Source: Cladophialophora immunda
Taxonomy: Eukaryota; Ascomycota; Eurotiomycetes; Chaetothyriales; Herpotrichiellaceae
Reading direction: 5' to 3'
NCBI RefSeq assembly: GCF_000835495.1
Contig: NW_015622542.1
Location: 2,316,485 to 2,380,484 of the forward strand
Length of the DNA: 64,000 bases
The position numbers and the translations under genes are program-made. The notes under the pieces are model-generated. The model was not told the origin of the DNA and did no database searches. It saw only the letters and a list, made by a program, of their open reading frames with translations. Below are positions 11,204 to 23,292 of this stretch, piece by piece. Positions within the stretch are counted from its first letter, which is position 1. The number at the start of each line of letters is the position of its first letter.

Positions 11204-13277
11204 TCAAACACCATACGTGTAGTCACTGAACAGCCCTGACGGATTTTGTTCCCATTGAAATAGCATTTGGTCCAAGACGGCAAAGGAAGAAGGTTCCAAA
11301 TTGGGCGTCAGGTCCGAAGTCGTGCTGAGATCGATTGTTTCTGACCCAGCCGGAGTTGAACATGGAGGCCTCGAGCTTCGCAGAATGCCATGGGACCCTG
11401 AGTCTCGGGGCTTGTGGTCGGGGAGCTGTTCTTGGCGACGTTGTTCTTTCCCCATGAGATATCTGGCTTTGGCTCGGGTGATCACATCGTACACGATGTT
11501 TGACTCCATTCGAGACCGGACCAGCAGTTCGGAGGTGTCAGCGAGTACGGTCAGGTCAGCCGTCCAGTCACTGTTGGACATCCAGTCGATCACAGAACAG
11601 ATTCGGTTGAAGTGATCTCCCTCGACGTCGCTCAGCATTTTCAGCATCGTCCATGCTTTCTGTATACAGTCCCGGGATTCAACCTGGTTTGAGGCCGAGG
11701 GGTACTGTCTCAAGATAAAGTGCAGGACCAACACCGCCATGAGGATGCTCTCGTGATCCAGACGTGTCCATAGTCTCACATTTTCCTGGTCTGTCACGGA
11801 GGTTCGGATGATTTCACATGCCGAAAGGTAGGCTTTGGAGGTATAGCTGGCTGCGTCCATGGACGCCTTCCGCTCCTCTTCATTCATGGAGAAGACAAAC
11901 ACGTAGATGACCAACTTGACGAAAAGATATTGTCTTCTGATGTGACCAGACGGCGTTTCGGTCAGCGACGACTCAAGGCTGGAGAGACTGAGCTCTAGAG
12001 CGTCCAAAAGAGCAAGGGGGCTGGATCGGATGCCGTCCGGAGCCCTGTCGTCATTCCCCAACAGCTGCGAGATGATGTATTGGCGATGCGCCAATGTGAC
12101 TAGGTCTCTCAGTATCGGGTCGATCTCCTCCGAGGCCTGCTTCTGCAGAGAGATGATCGTGTGGTCTGGTCGGACTAACATGGGCACGCCTATAGACGCA
12201 CTGATGCTGTGACGATGTCAGCCAGCCTATTTAGCAAAGGTGCCGATCGTGGGTGGGGGGTGTGGGGGGAGGAACAGGAGGACTCACGCTTTGTTGATAA
12301 CGAAACAGAGACCCCAGATCCTCGCCCTGGTCGTCGACATTTCGGGTTCTGGCTTCAGGCACCAGATGAAGTCGGAGGGCTTCTGCGGCCGATGAAGGCC
12401 GATCTGCATGGCCTTCTGGGTGGCGATGCTGCAGAAGATGGCACCAGGATCATCGATCATGGCTCCGTAGGGCAAGGGCCAGAGGCACAGCAGCAGAAGT
12501 CCTTGTATGAGGGGGACCGTAGGCAAGACCGTAATAGACTGCTCCATGGCGAGGCGACGGATGGGCCACGGTAAGGAAAGGTAAAGGGCCCGGTGGCCCT
12601 CCTGCAGCCTTGCAGCGACGCCAACGATAGCCCAGAACAGGAGCGGACAGGTCACACAATCACTGGTGAGGCTTTCTTTCGAAGTGAAGAATGGCACTCT
12701 GGGATGGAAGTGGGTCCAGAAGCTAATAGGGTCATACCTGTCAGCCAAACCTGTTCAGTGGCCAGAGCATGCTCGGAGCAGAGCCAAGCCATGCCATCGG
12801 CGAGAGAAGCTGGGGGAGTCACGCACTCATCTAAAAGCTGATGGAAGAGATCCGGGGTGCATTCAATGTCTTCCAGCGTCTCTGTCTCTATAGATGCTGC
12901 CACGTCGCTCATGTTGCCCTCAAAATCTGTGAGAGTCTCGAATACCGGAACGATGGCCGTACTCGACGAGGGTGATAGAGAAACGTCCGCCGCGGCAGCA
13001 GTGAAACTCCCGCTTGGGATCTGATCTCGGCCTGGCTGCTTGAGATGAGGCAGCTGGGAGCACGATCTATCCATCCTCGTGCAACGAGAGCACGGTGCAG
13101 GGAACCGCTTGGCAGCATCGCATTTCAGCTAGATACAATAGGAGAGAACGGATCAGTGGTGAGCGAAAAAGGTTGGCTGTCTCTGATGAGAGATGGACGT
13201 GGCACACCAACCTTCATTTGACGACAATGCGTGCAAGTGGTGCCTTTCCTCGCCCTGCCACTGGCCGATTTGTCCAT
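11204..13277 (-). CDS. Zn2Cys6 transcription factor (cluster regulator candidate 1)
   Basis: Nuclear fungal transcriptional regulator. The Zn2Cys6 cluster is split by an intron: C-T-H-C-R-Q-M-K | L-K-C-D, spacing CX2CX6CX9CX2CX6C, near the N-terminus. A Ser/Ala-rich linker follows, then a fungal MHR domain with P-L-L-F-W-A-I-V, C-L-W-P-L-P and Q-I-G-L-H-R-P. Junctions read well: D-E|Y-D-P-I-S-F-W and V-I-N-K-A|I-S-A-S. Start at 13277 (M-D-K-S-A-S-G-R); an in-frame ATG further upstream at 13346 is less likely. It lies head-away from the CAD-like gene and is the same structural type as the regulator at 29094. It likely binds CGG half-sites as a dimer; its link to the palindromes nearby is inference. 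Confidence 0.88.
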
Positions 13278-14409
13278 TTTCGACCTCGAGGCTATGTCAA
13301 GTTGAAAATCTAGATGGTGTGGCGGTGGACCCTGAACGAGCGTCACAAAGTGTTTGGTAGGACAAAAGGCAGCGCGCCCCTCTTCACACTTTCGGCTGTA
13401 TCACATAAGGCTATTTGTTAAGCCTTTAGCCGGCCTGACGTGACAGAATGCAATGCAGGTAAGAGGGAAGCTGCTGCTGTTCCAACCTCCCTCCCTCACA
13501 GGAATAAAAGTGTAGGGAAATCCATGCAAGGTCAAGAAACGACGATGGGGGGCTTACCTAGGCTACCTAGGTCAGGGTTTGACCTGGCCAGATCCGATGA
13601 CGCAAGGTTGCAGTCAATCTCAAGCCCACGGCGGAGGCGAGATGATGATGGTGATGATGACGAGGAGTAGGAGGAAGAAGACACCAAGTCGTAATTGGGC
13701 AGGTAGTGGCTGCGGGAGGTAAGAATGTGGTTTTGTTAGAAGTCGCTCACGTCGAGTTCCAAGTAAACGCAGGACCGACAGGTACATCTGCAAACAGCGA
13801 TCGTGGCGAATTGAGCCTTCAGCGTTTGTCAAATGGGCCCTTAACGCAAGAGACGAGCATGCTGGCTTGGGCCCTTGTTGTCGCCAATGATTGATAGTTA
13901 TTCAGCAATGCTTGATCTCTCGTTTGTCCTGTTTGGTGGTTTGTGCAGTTCCGGACTAGAGCGAATGAAGTTCAAGAATCACCGGGCCGAGTCCGGGGCC
14001 GATGGGCGGCTCCACCATTCATCGACGCACAAGCGGTTCCTGGACTCAAGGGTCTGCCGCATGGGATTGGACACGGACGGGTAGAGCGTCGCCGTCCATC
14101 ACCTCTTGGTGAGCCACTGATTATGTGCAGGAGAGCCAAGACTGGAATCACCCCCGAGAGCACATTGCTGGGTGCGTCGCGGTACGCGTCTCGTGATATA
14201 ATGTAACACCTCACATCAACGTTCTTTTCCTACTACAGACCGTTTGGGCAACGACTCGTTAGGACGCTCCGTCGTGGCTGCGCCGGTTGAAGTCATCGTA
14301 CCTTAATGTTTGAAGGAACGGGAGATCGCCAGCTTGGCAGGCGAGGCAAGTAGCAAGACGGGAAAGCTTGCTAAACCTAGTCAATCCGTGAGAAATGCTC
14401 GAGACTATT
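13278..14409. other. intergenic between TF1 and CAD-like gene
   Basis: 1.1 kb between the TF start and the 3' end of the CAD-like gene. Small open frames lack motifs. I saw no copy of the TCGGC-N5-GCCGA palindrome here. Confidence 0.5.
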
Positions 14410-15861
14410 CTATGCTATGGGATTCGTGGTCTTTGTGCTCAAGAGCTCATACAGCGGCGAAATGTCACCCAGTGTGTCCAGCGACAAGATGATCTCCTCG
14501 ATCTTCCGCACGATTTCCGAGTCCATGATGTCCTTGGTGAGGTTCCTCCACTTCTCGACAATCTCCTCGTTGGTCAGAGGCGGCTTGACACCCCTGGAGT
14601 TTTCCACAAGCTGCGACACCGAGCTGCCGTCGGCGAACTCGATGGTCATGCTGTGCTGGCCGTGAGGATACTCCGGAGCGAGCTCGCAGTCGCTGAGGTC
14701 CACGAGCTTCCAAACGTCATTATTCTCGAGCATGTCATTCCTGAATTGGGCGGCGAGGACCTGGTTGTGGATGATCTGGGTGGCGACGGCAAAGGTGGCG
14801 CTCATCTGGGCGCCGGTATTGGTGAGGGGCCGGGCGGCCTTCCAGCCACCGTGGTGAAAGTTGACTGGGCCCGACTTGATGTGGATTTTCTTGATGTCCT
14901 GGATCTGGTTGGCTCGAAAACGCTCCGGGTAGCGCTGCTGTAGGAAGCGGACACAGTCGATGGCGCCGTGGACGGCGGCGACGCAGGCGTAGGGTTTGAC
15001 GCGAATAGAGTTGGTCTGCCACCTGATGCCGAGATCCTTGCTGACCTCCTCCGGCAGGAACTGGGGGCTCTTGCCGTTGCCGCCGCTGAACTGCTTCAAG
15101 AAGCCTCCATACTCCCTCTCGTAGACATTCTTGATGCCGATGTAGCCGCCGCGGGCGAGGAAGGCGGCCATGAGGCCACTACGGGCCGCGAAGCCGTGCT
15201 GCATGCGCTTGACCTCACTCTCAAACTGTGCGGACATGAGACCGCAAGCCTGGGTGCAGGCGATGCCAAGAGCGTCCTCGACACTCTCAGCGCTGAGGCC
15301 GAAGAGCTTGCTGACGCTGGCGGCAGAGGCGGAAGGGCCGAAGACGGCCCCCGAGTGCCAACCGGTGGAGAGGATGTGGGCGCCGTGCAGACCGCGGCCG
15401 ACGCGTGGGCCGACTTCGAAGCCAACGAGGGTGGCGAGGAGAAACTCGGGGCCGGAGACGCTCTTTTCCATCTTCAAGTGCTGGGCGGCCGCCAGCAGGG
15501 CGGGCAAAATGATACTGTTGGAGTGCAGGGGCGCCTCGCTGTGCCAGTCGTCGAGTTCGAAGCCCTGGATGAAGGTACCGTTGAGCAGAGCGGAGGTCAA
15601 CGGCGTGACCTTCTTCCCGGCCCAGCCGAACAGGACGGCGTCACCTGCGGCTGGCTCGAGGGCCGCGAGGATATTGACTGCCTTCTCGCACGTGGGCAGG
15701 TGTGCGGCCATGAGGCCACAGGCAAGGCCATCGAGAATGAGGTACTTGGCGCGGGTGCGGATGTCCTCAGGAATGTCCTCCAACTTGACGGACGCGATCC
15801 ATTGAGACACCTTCTTGGTCGGGCCAAAGTCAGTGGCGTTGGTGGCCGCACCAGGCGACAT
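14410..15861 (-). CDS. MmgE/PrpD protein, cis-aconitate decarboxylase-like
   Basis: A 483-residue intronless protein whose length and local motifs match the fungal cis-aconitate decarboxylase (CAD/ACOD1) branch of MmgE/PrpD, which makes itaconate. Shared motifs include R-A-K-Y-L-I-L-D-G, E-L-D-D-W-H-S-E-A-P-L-H-S, G-I-A-C-T-Q-A-C-G-L-M-S-A-Q, Q-H-G-F-A-A-R, Y-G-G-F-L-K-Q-F and a C-terminal D-I-S-P-L-Y-E-L-L. Candidate active-site residues are His in D-D-W-H, His in G-W-H-S, the Lys before R-M-Q-H-G and His in A-A-V-H-G. Aspergillus terreus CAD has Y-H where this protein has W-H. There is no obvious mitochondrial presequence, so cytosolic action is likely. It is divergent from a decayed dehydrogenase, and the shared promoter carries the cluster palindrome. 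A decarboxylase on a substituted aconitate is also possible. Confidence 0.82.
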   Translation of the reverse strand: MSPGAATNATDFGPTKKVSQWIASVKLEDIPEDIRTRAKYLILDGLACGLMAAHLPTCEKAVNILAALEPAAGDAVLFGWAGKKVTPLTSALLNGTFIQGFELDDWHSEAPLHSNSIILPALLAAAQHLKMEKSVSGPEFLLATLVGFEVGPRVGRGLHGAHILSTGWHSGAVFGPSASAASVSKLFGLSAESVEDALGIACTQACGLMSAQFESEVKRMQHGFAARSGLMAAFLARGGYIGIKNVYEREYGGFLKQFSGGNGKSPQFLPEEVSKDLGIRWQTNSIRVKPYACVAAVHGAIDCVRFLQQRYPERFRANQIQDIKKIHIKSGPVNFHHGGWKAARPLTNTGAQMSATFAVATQIIHNQVLAAQFRNDMLENNDVWKLVDLSDCELAPEYPHGQHSMTIEFADGSSVSQLVENSRGVKPPLTNEEIVEKWRNLTKDIMDSEIVRKIEEIILSLDTLGDISPLYELLSTKTTNPIA

Positions 15862-16387
15862 GTTTGTATCAAGCTAGGAGGGCGCCGAGTGCCACGGGTT
15901 GAGTTGATTCCGTGAGATCTAGCGACAGTCGAGCACAAAGGCAGCACGACAAGAGCAGTGGTGGCGTTGATGAAGATCTCTGGTTTTGGTTTCTGATTTC
16001 TTGTTCCTGATCTCGGAGCTCTGATCTCGGATCTCTCATCACGGATCTCAGTAGCGGCAGCTGTGGTTGTATTTGACGGTCGGCTTCGTTCTACGACCTG
16101 CTCACATCTTCGGCATATGGCCGAATATCGGCAAAAAATGAATGGTTGATGCTACTCGACTTAAGTGGGCCGGGGGCTGAATGTGGGTCGGTGCCGACGC
16201 AATATGCGAGACTCTGCTTTGGACTTGACCGATCTGAGTCAATGATCGTCTCCGAAAAGATCTGTCGAGCTATGACTGTTGTGGCCGCACGCCATACACA
16301 TGGAAATAAGTCTCGCGTCAGTTTTTGATCAGCGGATTCCGCAACCACGAGCGATCTGTGCCAGATCTAGACAGATCTACGACCACC
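15862..16387. promoter_or_regulatory. divergent promoter, CAD-like gene / PGDH pseudogene
   Basis: About 525 bp between two divergent starts. It contains the perfect palindrome at 16110-16124, a further TCGGC half-site just after it (16128-16132), and a separate small palindrome GTCGG-TG-CCGAC near 16188. A CAD promoter is expected here. Confidence 0.55.
16110..16124. promoter_or_regulatory. palindrome TCGGC-N5-GCCGA
   Basis: A perfect 15-bp inverted repeat with spacer ATATG, equal to CGG-N7-CCG. This geometry fits binding by a Zn2Cys6 dimer. The same sequence pattern recurs in the two other divergent promoters of the block (23608 and 27259-27348). Confidence 0.7.
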
Positions 16388-18263
16388 ATGACCTTGGCGC
16401 AAGACGTTCAGGATCATGTTCAAAGGCCACAGCGTGCTATTTCTAACAGCTAGGACCAGCTCAACTTCTCGACATCACCCTCGGCTACTTTACGCACCCC
16501 GCCGTCGAGTTAGGGGGCTGCTTCACTCCGATCAAGTGCGCCTAAGTTACTTAAACCGTTCAATACTCAGGACTTCAAGATCCTGTTGTTGGAAAATGTC
16601 AATCAGACGGGGCAGGATCTCCTCAGGGACCAAGGCTACCAGGTGGAGTCCCTCAAGACATCGCTGCCTGAGGATCAGCTTATCGAAAAGATTCGGTGAG
16701 TCAAGCCACGCGTGTTGGAGCCTCTGAGCTGACCGAACCGTGCGTAGCGACGTCCAAGTCATCGGCGTCCGCTCCAAGACCAAACTGACCAAGCGCGTGT
16801 TGCAAGAAGCCAAGAGTCTGCTTGTCTTCGGTTGATTTTGCATCGGCACCAACGAGGTCGACCTCGACTACGCCGCGGCTCATGGCATTGCCGTGTTCAA
16901 CTCACCCTTTGCAAACTCGCGTAGTGTTGCTGAGCTCGTCGTTGCTGAAACCATCGCTCTTGCCCGCCAGCTTGGTGACCGGTCCAACGAGATGCATCGC
17001 GGTACTTGGAACAAGGTCAATGCCAAGTGCTGGGAAGTTCGAGGCAAAACGCTCGGTATGGTCCTCTCTCTCATCTCTCTTGCTTCACTACCTTTCTGCA
17101 CCCCAGCTATATATCCACATACTGGCATGCATCGCGAATCCTAACGCATCACACTACAGGTATCGTTGGGTACGGCCACATTGGTTCTCAAATTTCAGTT
17201 CTGGCCGAGGCGCTGGGTATGGCTGTCATATATTACGATGCTGTGACCCTGATGGCATTGGGTACTTCACGACAAATGCCCACGCTTGATGTCCTTCTTC
17301 AAGAGGCCGACTTCGTCACCCTTCACGTGCCCGACCTCCCGGAAACGAGGGGCATGGTTTCCACCGCCCAGCTTGATTGCATGAAAGACGGGGCGTACCT
17401 GATCAACGCCAGTCGTGGGAGCGTAGTAGACATACCTGCTCTCGTCAATGCCATGCGCTCCCGCAAACTTGCTGGCGCCGCACTTGACGTGTATCCTAGT
17501 GAGCCAGCACAAAATGGCGACTACTTCAACGGCAACTTAAACTCGTGGATCTATGACCTCAGGGGCCTCAACAACATCATTCTGACGCCTCATGTTGGTC
17601 GCAATACCGAAGAAGCACAAAGAGCCATTGGCATCGAAGGTACGCCATCTTGCCATGTCGTAAATGCGTACCATATCGCTTTTGGATGACTAGCCCGCAG
17701 TTGGAGGCGCCCTCGTGCGCTATATTAATCAGGGCATCACCCTGGGCAGCGTCAATCTACCAGACCTTCAGCTTCGCTCGTTGACCTTAGATGAACCAGA
17801 CCATGTGCGGGTTCGTCCAGCCATTTTTTGCGCTCGCCCGGAAAGAGCACCACCTGACCGGAAATGCAGATTATCTATATCCATCGCAATTTCCCTGGCG
17901 TTCTACGCAGAGGTAAGCGTTGTGTCAACCTGGCCTCTCGGCCTTCAATTTGCGACCTCTTGGCTGACCCGCTGAAAGTAAATGAGATTCTTGGTGATCA
18001 TAACGTCGATAAGCAAATCAGCGACAGCAAAGGCGATGTGAGTAACTTTCGACTCGATTCATGGAGGGTCCCAATATGCTAATGTCCGGCAAAGATGGCA
18101 TACTTGGTTGCTGATGTTAGCGATGTACGCTGCAAAGAGATCAACAATATTTACGAGAGTCTCAGGGTTCTCAGCTGTAAGTTCGACCATACCGCCACTT
18201 ACTGAATGTTGTAAATTGATGTATTGACTGCCAGCTTGTGTCAAGACACGTGTCCTCTATTGA
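16388..18263 (+). pseudogene. decayed D-3-phosphoglycerate dehydrogenase (SER3/serA type)
   Basis: Full-length layout of a fungal phosphoglycerate dehydrogenase: N-terminal substrate domain (L-L-L-E-N-V-N-Q-T-G, R-S-K-T-K-L-T), NAD domain (G-I-V-G-Y-G-H-I-G-S-Q, N-A-S-R-G-S-V-V-D, L-T-P-H-V-G) and a C-terminal ACT domain (I-Y-I-H-R-N-F-P-G-V, then V-K-T-R-V-L-Y at the end). Several introns are still readable, for example K-I-R|D-V-Q-V at about 16697-16747. Three in-frame stops are present: TAG 16451, TAG 16511 and TGA 16833. The last lies in F-C-I-G-T-N, where the family has G-C-F-C. A normal serine-synthesis copy must exist elsewhere; this one shares the CAD-like promoter. Confidence 0.8.
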
Positions 18264-19388
18264 AAAGCCTCAAAGCGTGCCTGGTCAGGAGCGGAACCAA
18301 GGGTGTTTGAAGAGCCCTTGGTCACGTAAAGGAGATTTGACGCCTTGAATGGGACCGCCCGGGGACCACAGCGCTTGCCCCCGAGGGCTGGACGAGGGAT
18401 TTAATATCAAAAGCAAAGAGGAACAGGTGAGATGGGAGCAACAGGCTGCCAAGATTGCGACATCGCAACACAGAACAACTATACTGGAGGCAGTTGGTAC
18501 TCAGCAGGTCTAGACACTAGAAATCAAAGGCAGCTTGGCGCACGACTGATGCGCATCAGACAGGCGACAAACAGTCAAGCTGTCGAACACTGCAATCAAA
18601 GGAATTTAGTGTTTCAGATGTCGTCTACCCGACTCGGAGGTCCAGTCATAGCTCAACAATTCTTTCGATAGCTGGGAGTTGCGAGTCTGTGAGGAGTGGT
18701 TCCACGCCAAGACCTTCACGCCATAGAGTACGAGTAATGTACATGGTCTTAATCGAAAAGGCGTCGCAGCACCCTAGTAGATCTGAGCCTGAAAACAAGA
18801 CTTCGACTTTTTGAAAACCGACATGTACTTCATTAGACACGGAAAGGATCTCATATTCCTCTCACTTCGGTACAGGCGCATCCGAGGACAAGCAAATTCG
18901 GACATGTACATGGTTCCGCTGCTCACTCGAAATGAGTCCTGTCCGTTTTGGTTGTCATGACTCGGATTTCCAGGCTCGATAAATTGACCATATGCAACAG
19001 TATGCGGTAATTCGATGCCCGCTTGAAAAGCACCGTCTCATATCGTCCGAGGTGAGCACTTGGGGCTGGGTGCGAGATGTGAAGCCCCTTTGACAAGACA
19101 ACAAGGTTCATATGTTCTGTGGCAGACAGCTTGGCTGCTCAGCAACAAGATGATCTAGTCCATAACAATGGTGCATATACGAACAATGACAGTCTATTTT
19201 TTGGTGGAAAGAATGGACCAGGGAATGAGGGCACGTAGATAATATTCTCACTGACTACAAATATAGCTTGCAACACTGAATCCTCAATTGCAACTATTGG
19301 CCTTTGTGTCGAAGACGGATATTCCTCGCCTTGTCAGGGCGGTTCACTAACGCGAACCAGAACCTTGATCGTGTGCTCTTATCCCAGT
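18264..19388. other. intergenic, nothing recognised
   Basis: 1.1 kb between the end of the PGDH pseudogene and the 3' end of the Dal5-type permease. Short open frames have no family resemblance. Confidence 0.5.
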
Positions 19389-21222
19389 TTACAACCAGTA
19401 AACAAAATCGGGATGAGCGTCACCAATGGTCTCAATGTCCATAGTGCGCGTACGTCTGGCTTCGTCAGAGTCCCAATTCTCTTGCTTCTTCCTGTTCAAA
19501 CTCATGAAGTAGAACCGGAGGGTGATAGCGGTGGCAAGACCAAGCACTACAACGCCCAGCACGAAGCCGTCGCCTCGGTAGTAGTGAGGCGCATCGCTAT
19601 AGATCTGAGCAGCCGCAATATTCAAGGATTGGGCGACCATGGAAAGAATGGCAAAAACGCCAGCCCTGCAGATGCTTGTTAGTAACGAATCCAACCACTG
19701 GGAAAAGTTGAGTGGAGCCTCGACTGCCGTACCTTCTGGTGAAGCCGATGGTGTTGGCGTTGACCCAAGCCTGCAAGAGTATGATACCCGGGAACGCACC
19801 AAGGCTTATCAAGAAGCATCCAACAAGGGATTGTGCAGTCGTGTGGCTTGAAATGAGCAAGATCCAACCGATAATGTCGCATGTCAGGCAGCCAAACATG
19901 AAAATTCCGCGCTGTTGGTAGTGATCGGATGCGTAACCAAGAAGGACGGTCGAGACGGCGCCAGAAACGAAGACGGGTATAGCGAGCAGCTGCGTGTTGA
20001 GCTTCGAGAAACCGAATGTCTCGAGTAGAACAGGCAAGAAAGTCTGAAAGCAGCTCCAGTTGATCTGAAGGGTGCAGAAGAGGGTAACTAGAGTGCATGA
20101 GTCGAGGGTCATAGTTGCTCGGCTAAGAAGGGTGAATACTTACGGAAAAGGTAGAGCTTAGGGGTCTTGAAAAGGTCAAGGATGTGCTTGGGGTGAATTT
20201 TGTTTCCCTCAATGTTGTAGGCTTCCCTTGTCCGGCGAATGGCGTATTCCTTCTCCTCCGCAGTCCAACCCCACCGAAGCCTCTCGGGGGCCCCTGGAAG
20301 GAGGAAGAAGATGACGAACCCAAACGCAATCGTAATAACACCTGGAGTAAGTCAGCCTGGGCTATTTTAAAAGCCACGTGGGCCCGGGTGGACAGATTTT
20401 CACGATCTTCGCACCTTCAATGACGAAGATCCATTTCCAGGCGGGAAGACCAGCTGCTCCGTCGAGGTTCTTGATGATACCATAACAGATAACTCCGTTG
20501 AAGGCACCAGCGAGCGCAGCGGTGCCGAAGAACCAGCCGCTTCGCGAAGCAAACTCCTCGCGCCTGTACCAGAGCGTGAGATAGATAGGTCCAGCTTGGA
20601 GGAAGGCCTCGCCCACGCCGATGAGGAATCGAAGTCCAGCGACCTGGGAGTAGGTATTGGTCGTAGCGATCCTGTCTTTGTCAGCATCCGGAACATGAAA
20701 AGTAAGCTCGAGAGGAAGCAAGAGAACATACAGGGTAGTGAAGGTCCCCCAGGAAATCAAGGCAATGCCAAGCTGAACCGGAGGTGTAATTTTCTTCATG
20801 AACATATCACCGGGCATCTGGAAGACAATGTAGCCGACGTAGAAGAAAGAGACAACGTTGCTGAACTTGTGGGGGGTGAGATTGAGAGCCTCTTTCATGC
20901 CCGCTGATTCGGCAAAACCGATATCACCACGATCCTGAGACGAGTGTTAGACCTTTCCTTGCCTGCTGTGGCATCGTATCTCGGGAGGCATGCTTACCAG
21001 ACTGGCTAGAAAGTACATGGTGGACAGCAAGGGTAGGATGAGCATGTCGCACTTGCGCAGGAAGCGTTTCTCGGCCGCAATCTCCTCCGGCGTCTTCTCG
21101 ATGTTCACATGCTGAGCCAGACCGCTCTGCTGCTTGACATCCACCTCGCCATTGTTGCCAGAGGCAAGCTCGACAAAGACAGCGCTGCTTGCCGCGCCCT
21201 TGTCGGCGTCGGGATCAGACAT
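19389..21222 (-). CDS. MFS permease, anion:cation symporter (Dal5/allantoate) family
   Basis: Twelve-TM plasma-membrane permease of the ACS/Dal5 family, whose members take up allantoate, nicotinate and other organic anions. The cytosolic N-terminus ends in R-K-C-D-M-L-I-L-P-L-L, then after an intron D-R-G-D-I-G, F-F-Y-V-G-Y-I, G-V-G-E-A-F and Y-R-R-E-E. The C-terminal half has T-L-Q-I-N-W-S-C-F and G-Y-A-S-D-H. Four or five introns give a product near 490 residues. The ATG at 21222 begins a hydrophilic N-terminus. Its position between the CAD-like and PrpF genes suggests transport of a small carboxylate (inference). No palindrome was found upstream. Confidence 0.87.
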
Positions 21223-22048
21223 CTTTGCGGATGCAAGAAGAGAAGGCAGAAGAACAAGGAGGGTGAGACAAGGGCTGGCGATGTGAATAGAGGATGGAGG
21301 ATGGCAGTGCAGGTTGAGGTTGGGTGAACTAATCCTCAGGGAGCGGAAGGTCGTATTATATGTGATGCTCGACTGAATTGAGGTCGAAGTCTTGCCAACT
21401 GCGGGACTGGGGTATACTTGTGGGCACGGCCCAGAACTCTGGGGACGATGCCCCCCTGCCTCGTTCGGGGTGAAGCCGAATGTTGCCCCGCAATTCGGTA
21501 AAGTCGGTTACGAATCACTTACCAGGATTGTGCCCGCGTGTCGGCGAGATAGCGCCAAGCTCGATAAGTTGAGTGATACTGCGTGCGTGCGGGACTGTCG
21601 ACCAAAATCAGGGTTTAGCTGCCCGGGGACCACGCTGGACAGTCCAAAACCCTCGTTCCTCGAAGTTCTCGGGCAGTCAATGGTCCCAGTTCTTTGAGTG
21701 CAGAGGCAACACCACTTGGCCATTTAGGTGCTTTGGACCTGAGTGGGCGGGGCGGACTGCAGGCTGCACAGCTGGTTGGGCATACAGTGACCCGCTAAGA
21801 GAATTTTCCTCACCACAAGTCGTAGTACGCCGTGGATCAGATATACCTGGGCCTGATCTCGTCTCTCAATAAGTCTTCAACACGACACGACGAGATGCAG
21901 AGGTTGTACCCGGTCCGAAGCTACATGAAAAAGCTGATTGATGCACAGACATGCATCCATGGGACGTTCACAGTCAAGGGCGACAATAGATCAAAAATAA
22001 CTATGGTTTCAACAGATCACGAGGCAATCTCAGCTCATACATGTCTGA
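21223..22048. other. intergenic, promoter of Dal5-type permease
   Basis: Upstream region of the permease and downstream region of the PrpF gene. Several CGG/CCG half-sites around 21475-21515 are present but not in the TCGGC-N5-GCCGA arrangement. Confidence 0.45.
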
Positions 22049-23292
22049 TCATGCTGGCCCCGTCCACACCTCCTTAGGGACAAAAACGATCCCTGTCATC
22101 AAACGTCTAGATGTTCGCTCAAACGCCAGCACTTCATACTCTGCACCTTGTTCCCTCTTCTCTCCTTGCGCTCTGGTCACTTTGATCGGCATCGGACCGG
22201 CAGGATGATTAATTCGGAGGACATCACTAGCTCGACTGCTGTCACTCAGCGTGTTCCAGACCACGGTGCCTTCCACTCGGCTTGCCCCTGCCAAGCAGAT
22301 TGCGCCTGTCCCAGCCATGGTGTCGTGGCAGCGGTTCACATACACTAGTCTCGCGTTCACGTCGACCTGCTCGTGTGCCGGCGGGGCCACCAAAGTTACG
22401 ACCGGCAAGCCAGTAGCCTGCTCGTCCACGAGTCTCCAGTCTGTACACATACCGACAAGCCGGGCACCCTTGCCTCGAAGCTCTTTACAGCGAGCGATGA
22501 ACTCGCGGTTGGCGGTGATCTGGCCCGCTGGCTCGGTGCCCGTTAGACCTAGGTCCGCGGCGCGCACAAAGACAGTGACGTTTCCGACGTCGAGAATGCT
22601 GATCTCGATACTCTTGCCCTCCACTGTGACATGATTGAGAACCTCGCCGGTTGGGAGTAAACCCCTGCCGAGAACGCCTCCTGTATTCTGTGAAGCGTCA
22701 GCCATAAGCTTTGAGCGTACTCGACATGGTCTCTATATAGGACACTTACGTTACTGTAATCCATTAAGACGGGCGCGCTCGTGCCGGGCACACCGGAAAT
22801 GCTGGATGCACCGCTTGTGAGAGAGAATCCAGTGACTGGGTCGACAGTAACGTGAGAGATGAGGATGCTCTTAGTGTTTGTGTTGTGAATACGGACCTCT
22901 CGAGTGGTTAAGCTGTCGTTGATAATTCGACCTTTGCGGTGGACCTTGACAATCCCCTCGTCGATGGCGAATGGACCGACCGCAGATGAGATGTTACCGC
23001 AGTTGCCGGTGTAGGATACGGCGTCCCTCTCGATGAAAATATGGACAAACGTGAAATCGACATCCGCATCTTCTCGGCTAGGAGGACTAATAAGTGCGAC
23101 CTTAGACGTGTGTGTCGTCGCTCCGCCCATACCGTCAATCTGATGCGAGTCTGGCGTGCCCATAAGTCGTTTGAGGACCGTGTCCCTCAAAGGACCCGGT
23201 GCTGGCAGGTCTTTCTCGTGGAAGAAGACGGCTTTGGAGGTGCCACCACGAATGTAGGCGCATGGAATTCCGACCTGGTCGATGTGAGCCAT
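22049..23292 (-). CDS. PrpF-family isomerase (aconitate/methylaconitate isomerase-like)
   Basis: PrpF enzymes are cofactor-independent, diaminopimelate-epimerase-fold isomerases of methylaconitate, aconitate (Ustilago Adi1) or oxalomesaconate. The family start is visible: I-P-C-A-Y-I-R-G-G-T-S-K-A-V-F-F, then D-G-M-G-G-A-T-T-H-T-S-K and Y-T-G-N-C-G-N-I-S-S-A-V-G-P. The Cys of N-C-G-N is a likely catalytic residue. A 62-bp intron (22688-22749) joins D-Y-S-N|N-T-G-G. The predicted product is 393 residues, normal for the family. It is divergent from the second MmgE/PrpD gene with a 614-bp shared promoter carrying the palindrome. I infer cis/trans isomerisation of an aconitate-type acid; the exact substrate cannot be read from sequence. 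Confidence 0.87.

Noticed and set aside
14968..15915. 315-codon open frame antisense to the CAD-like gene
   Set aside because: Ala/Gly/Glu-rich low-information product opposite a strongly conserved enzyme; a shadow of GC-rich third positions.
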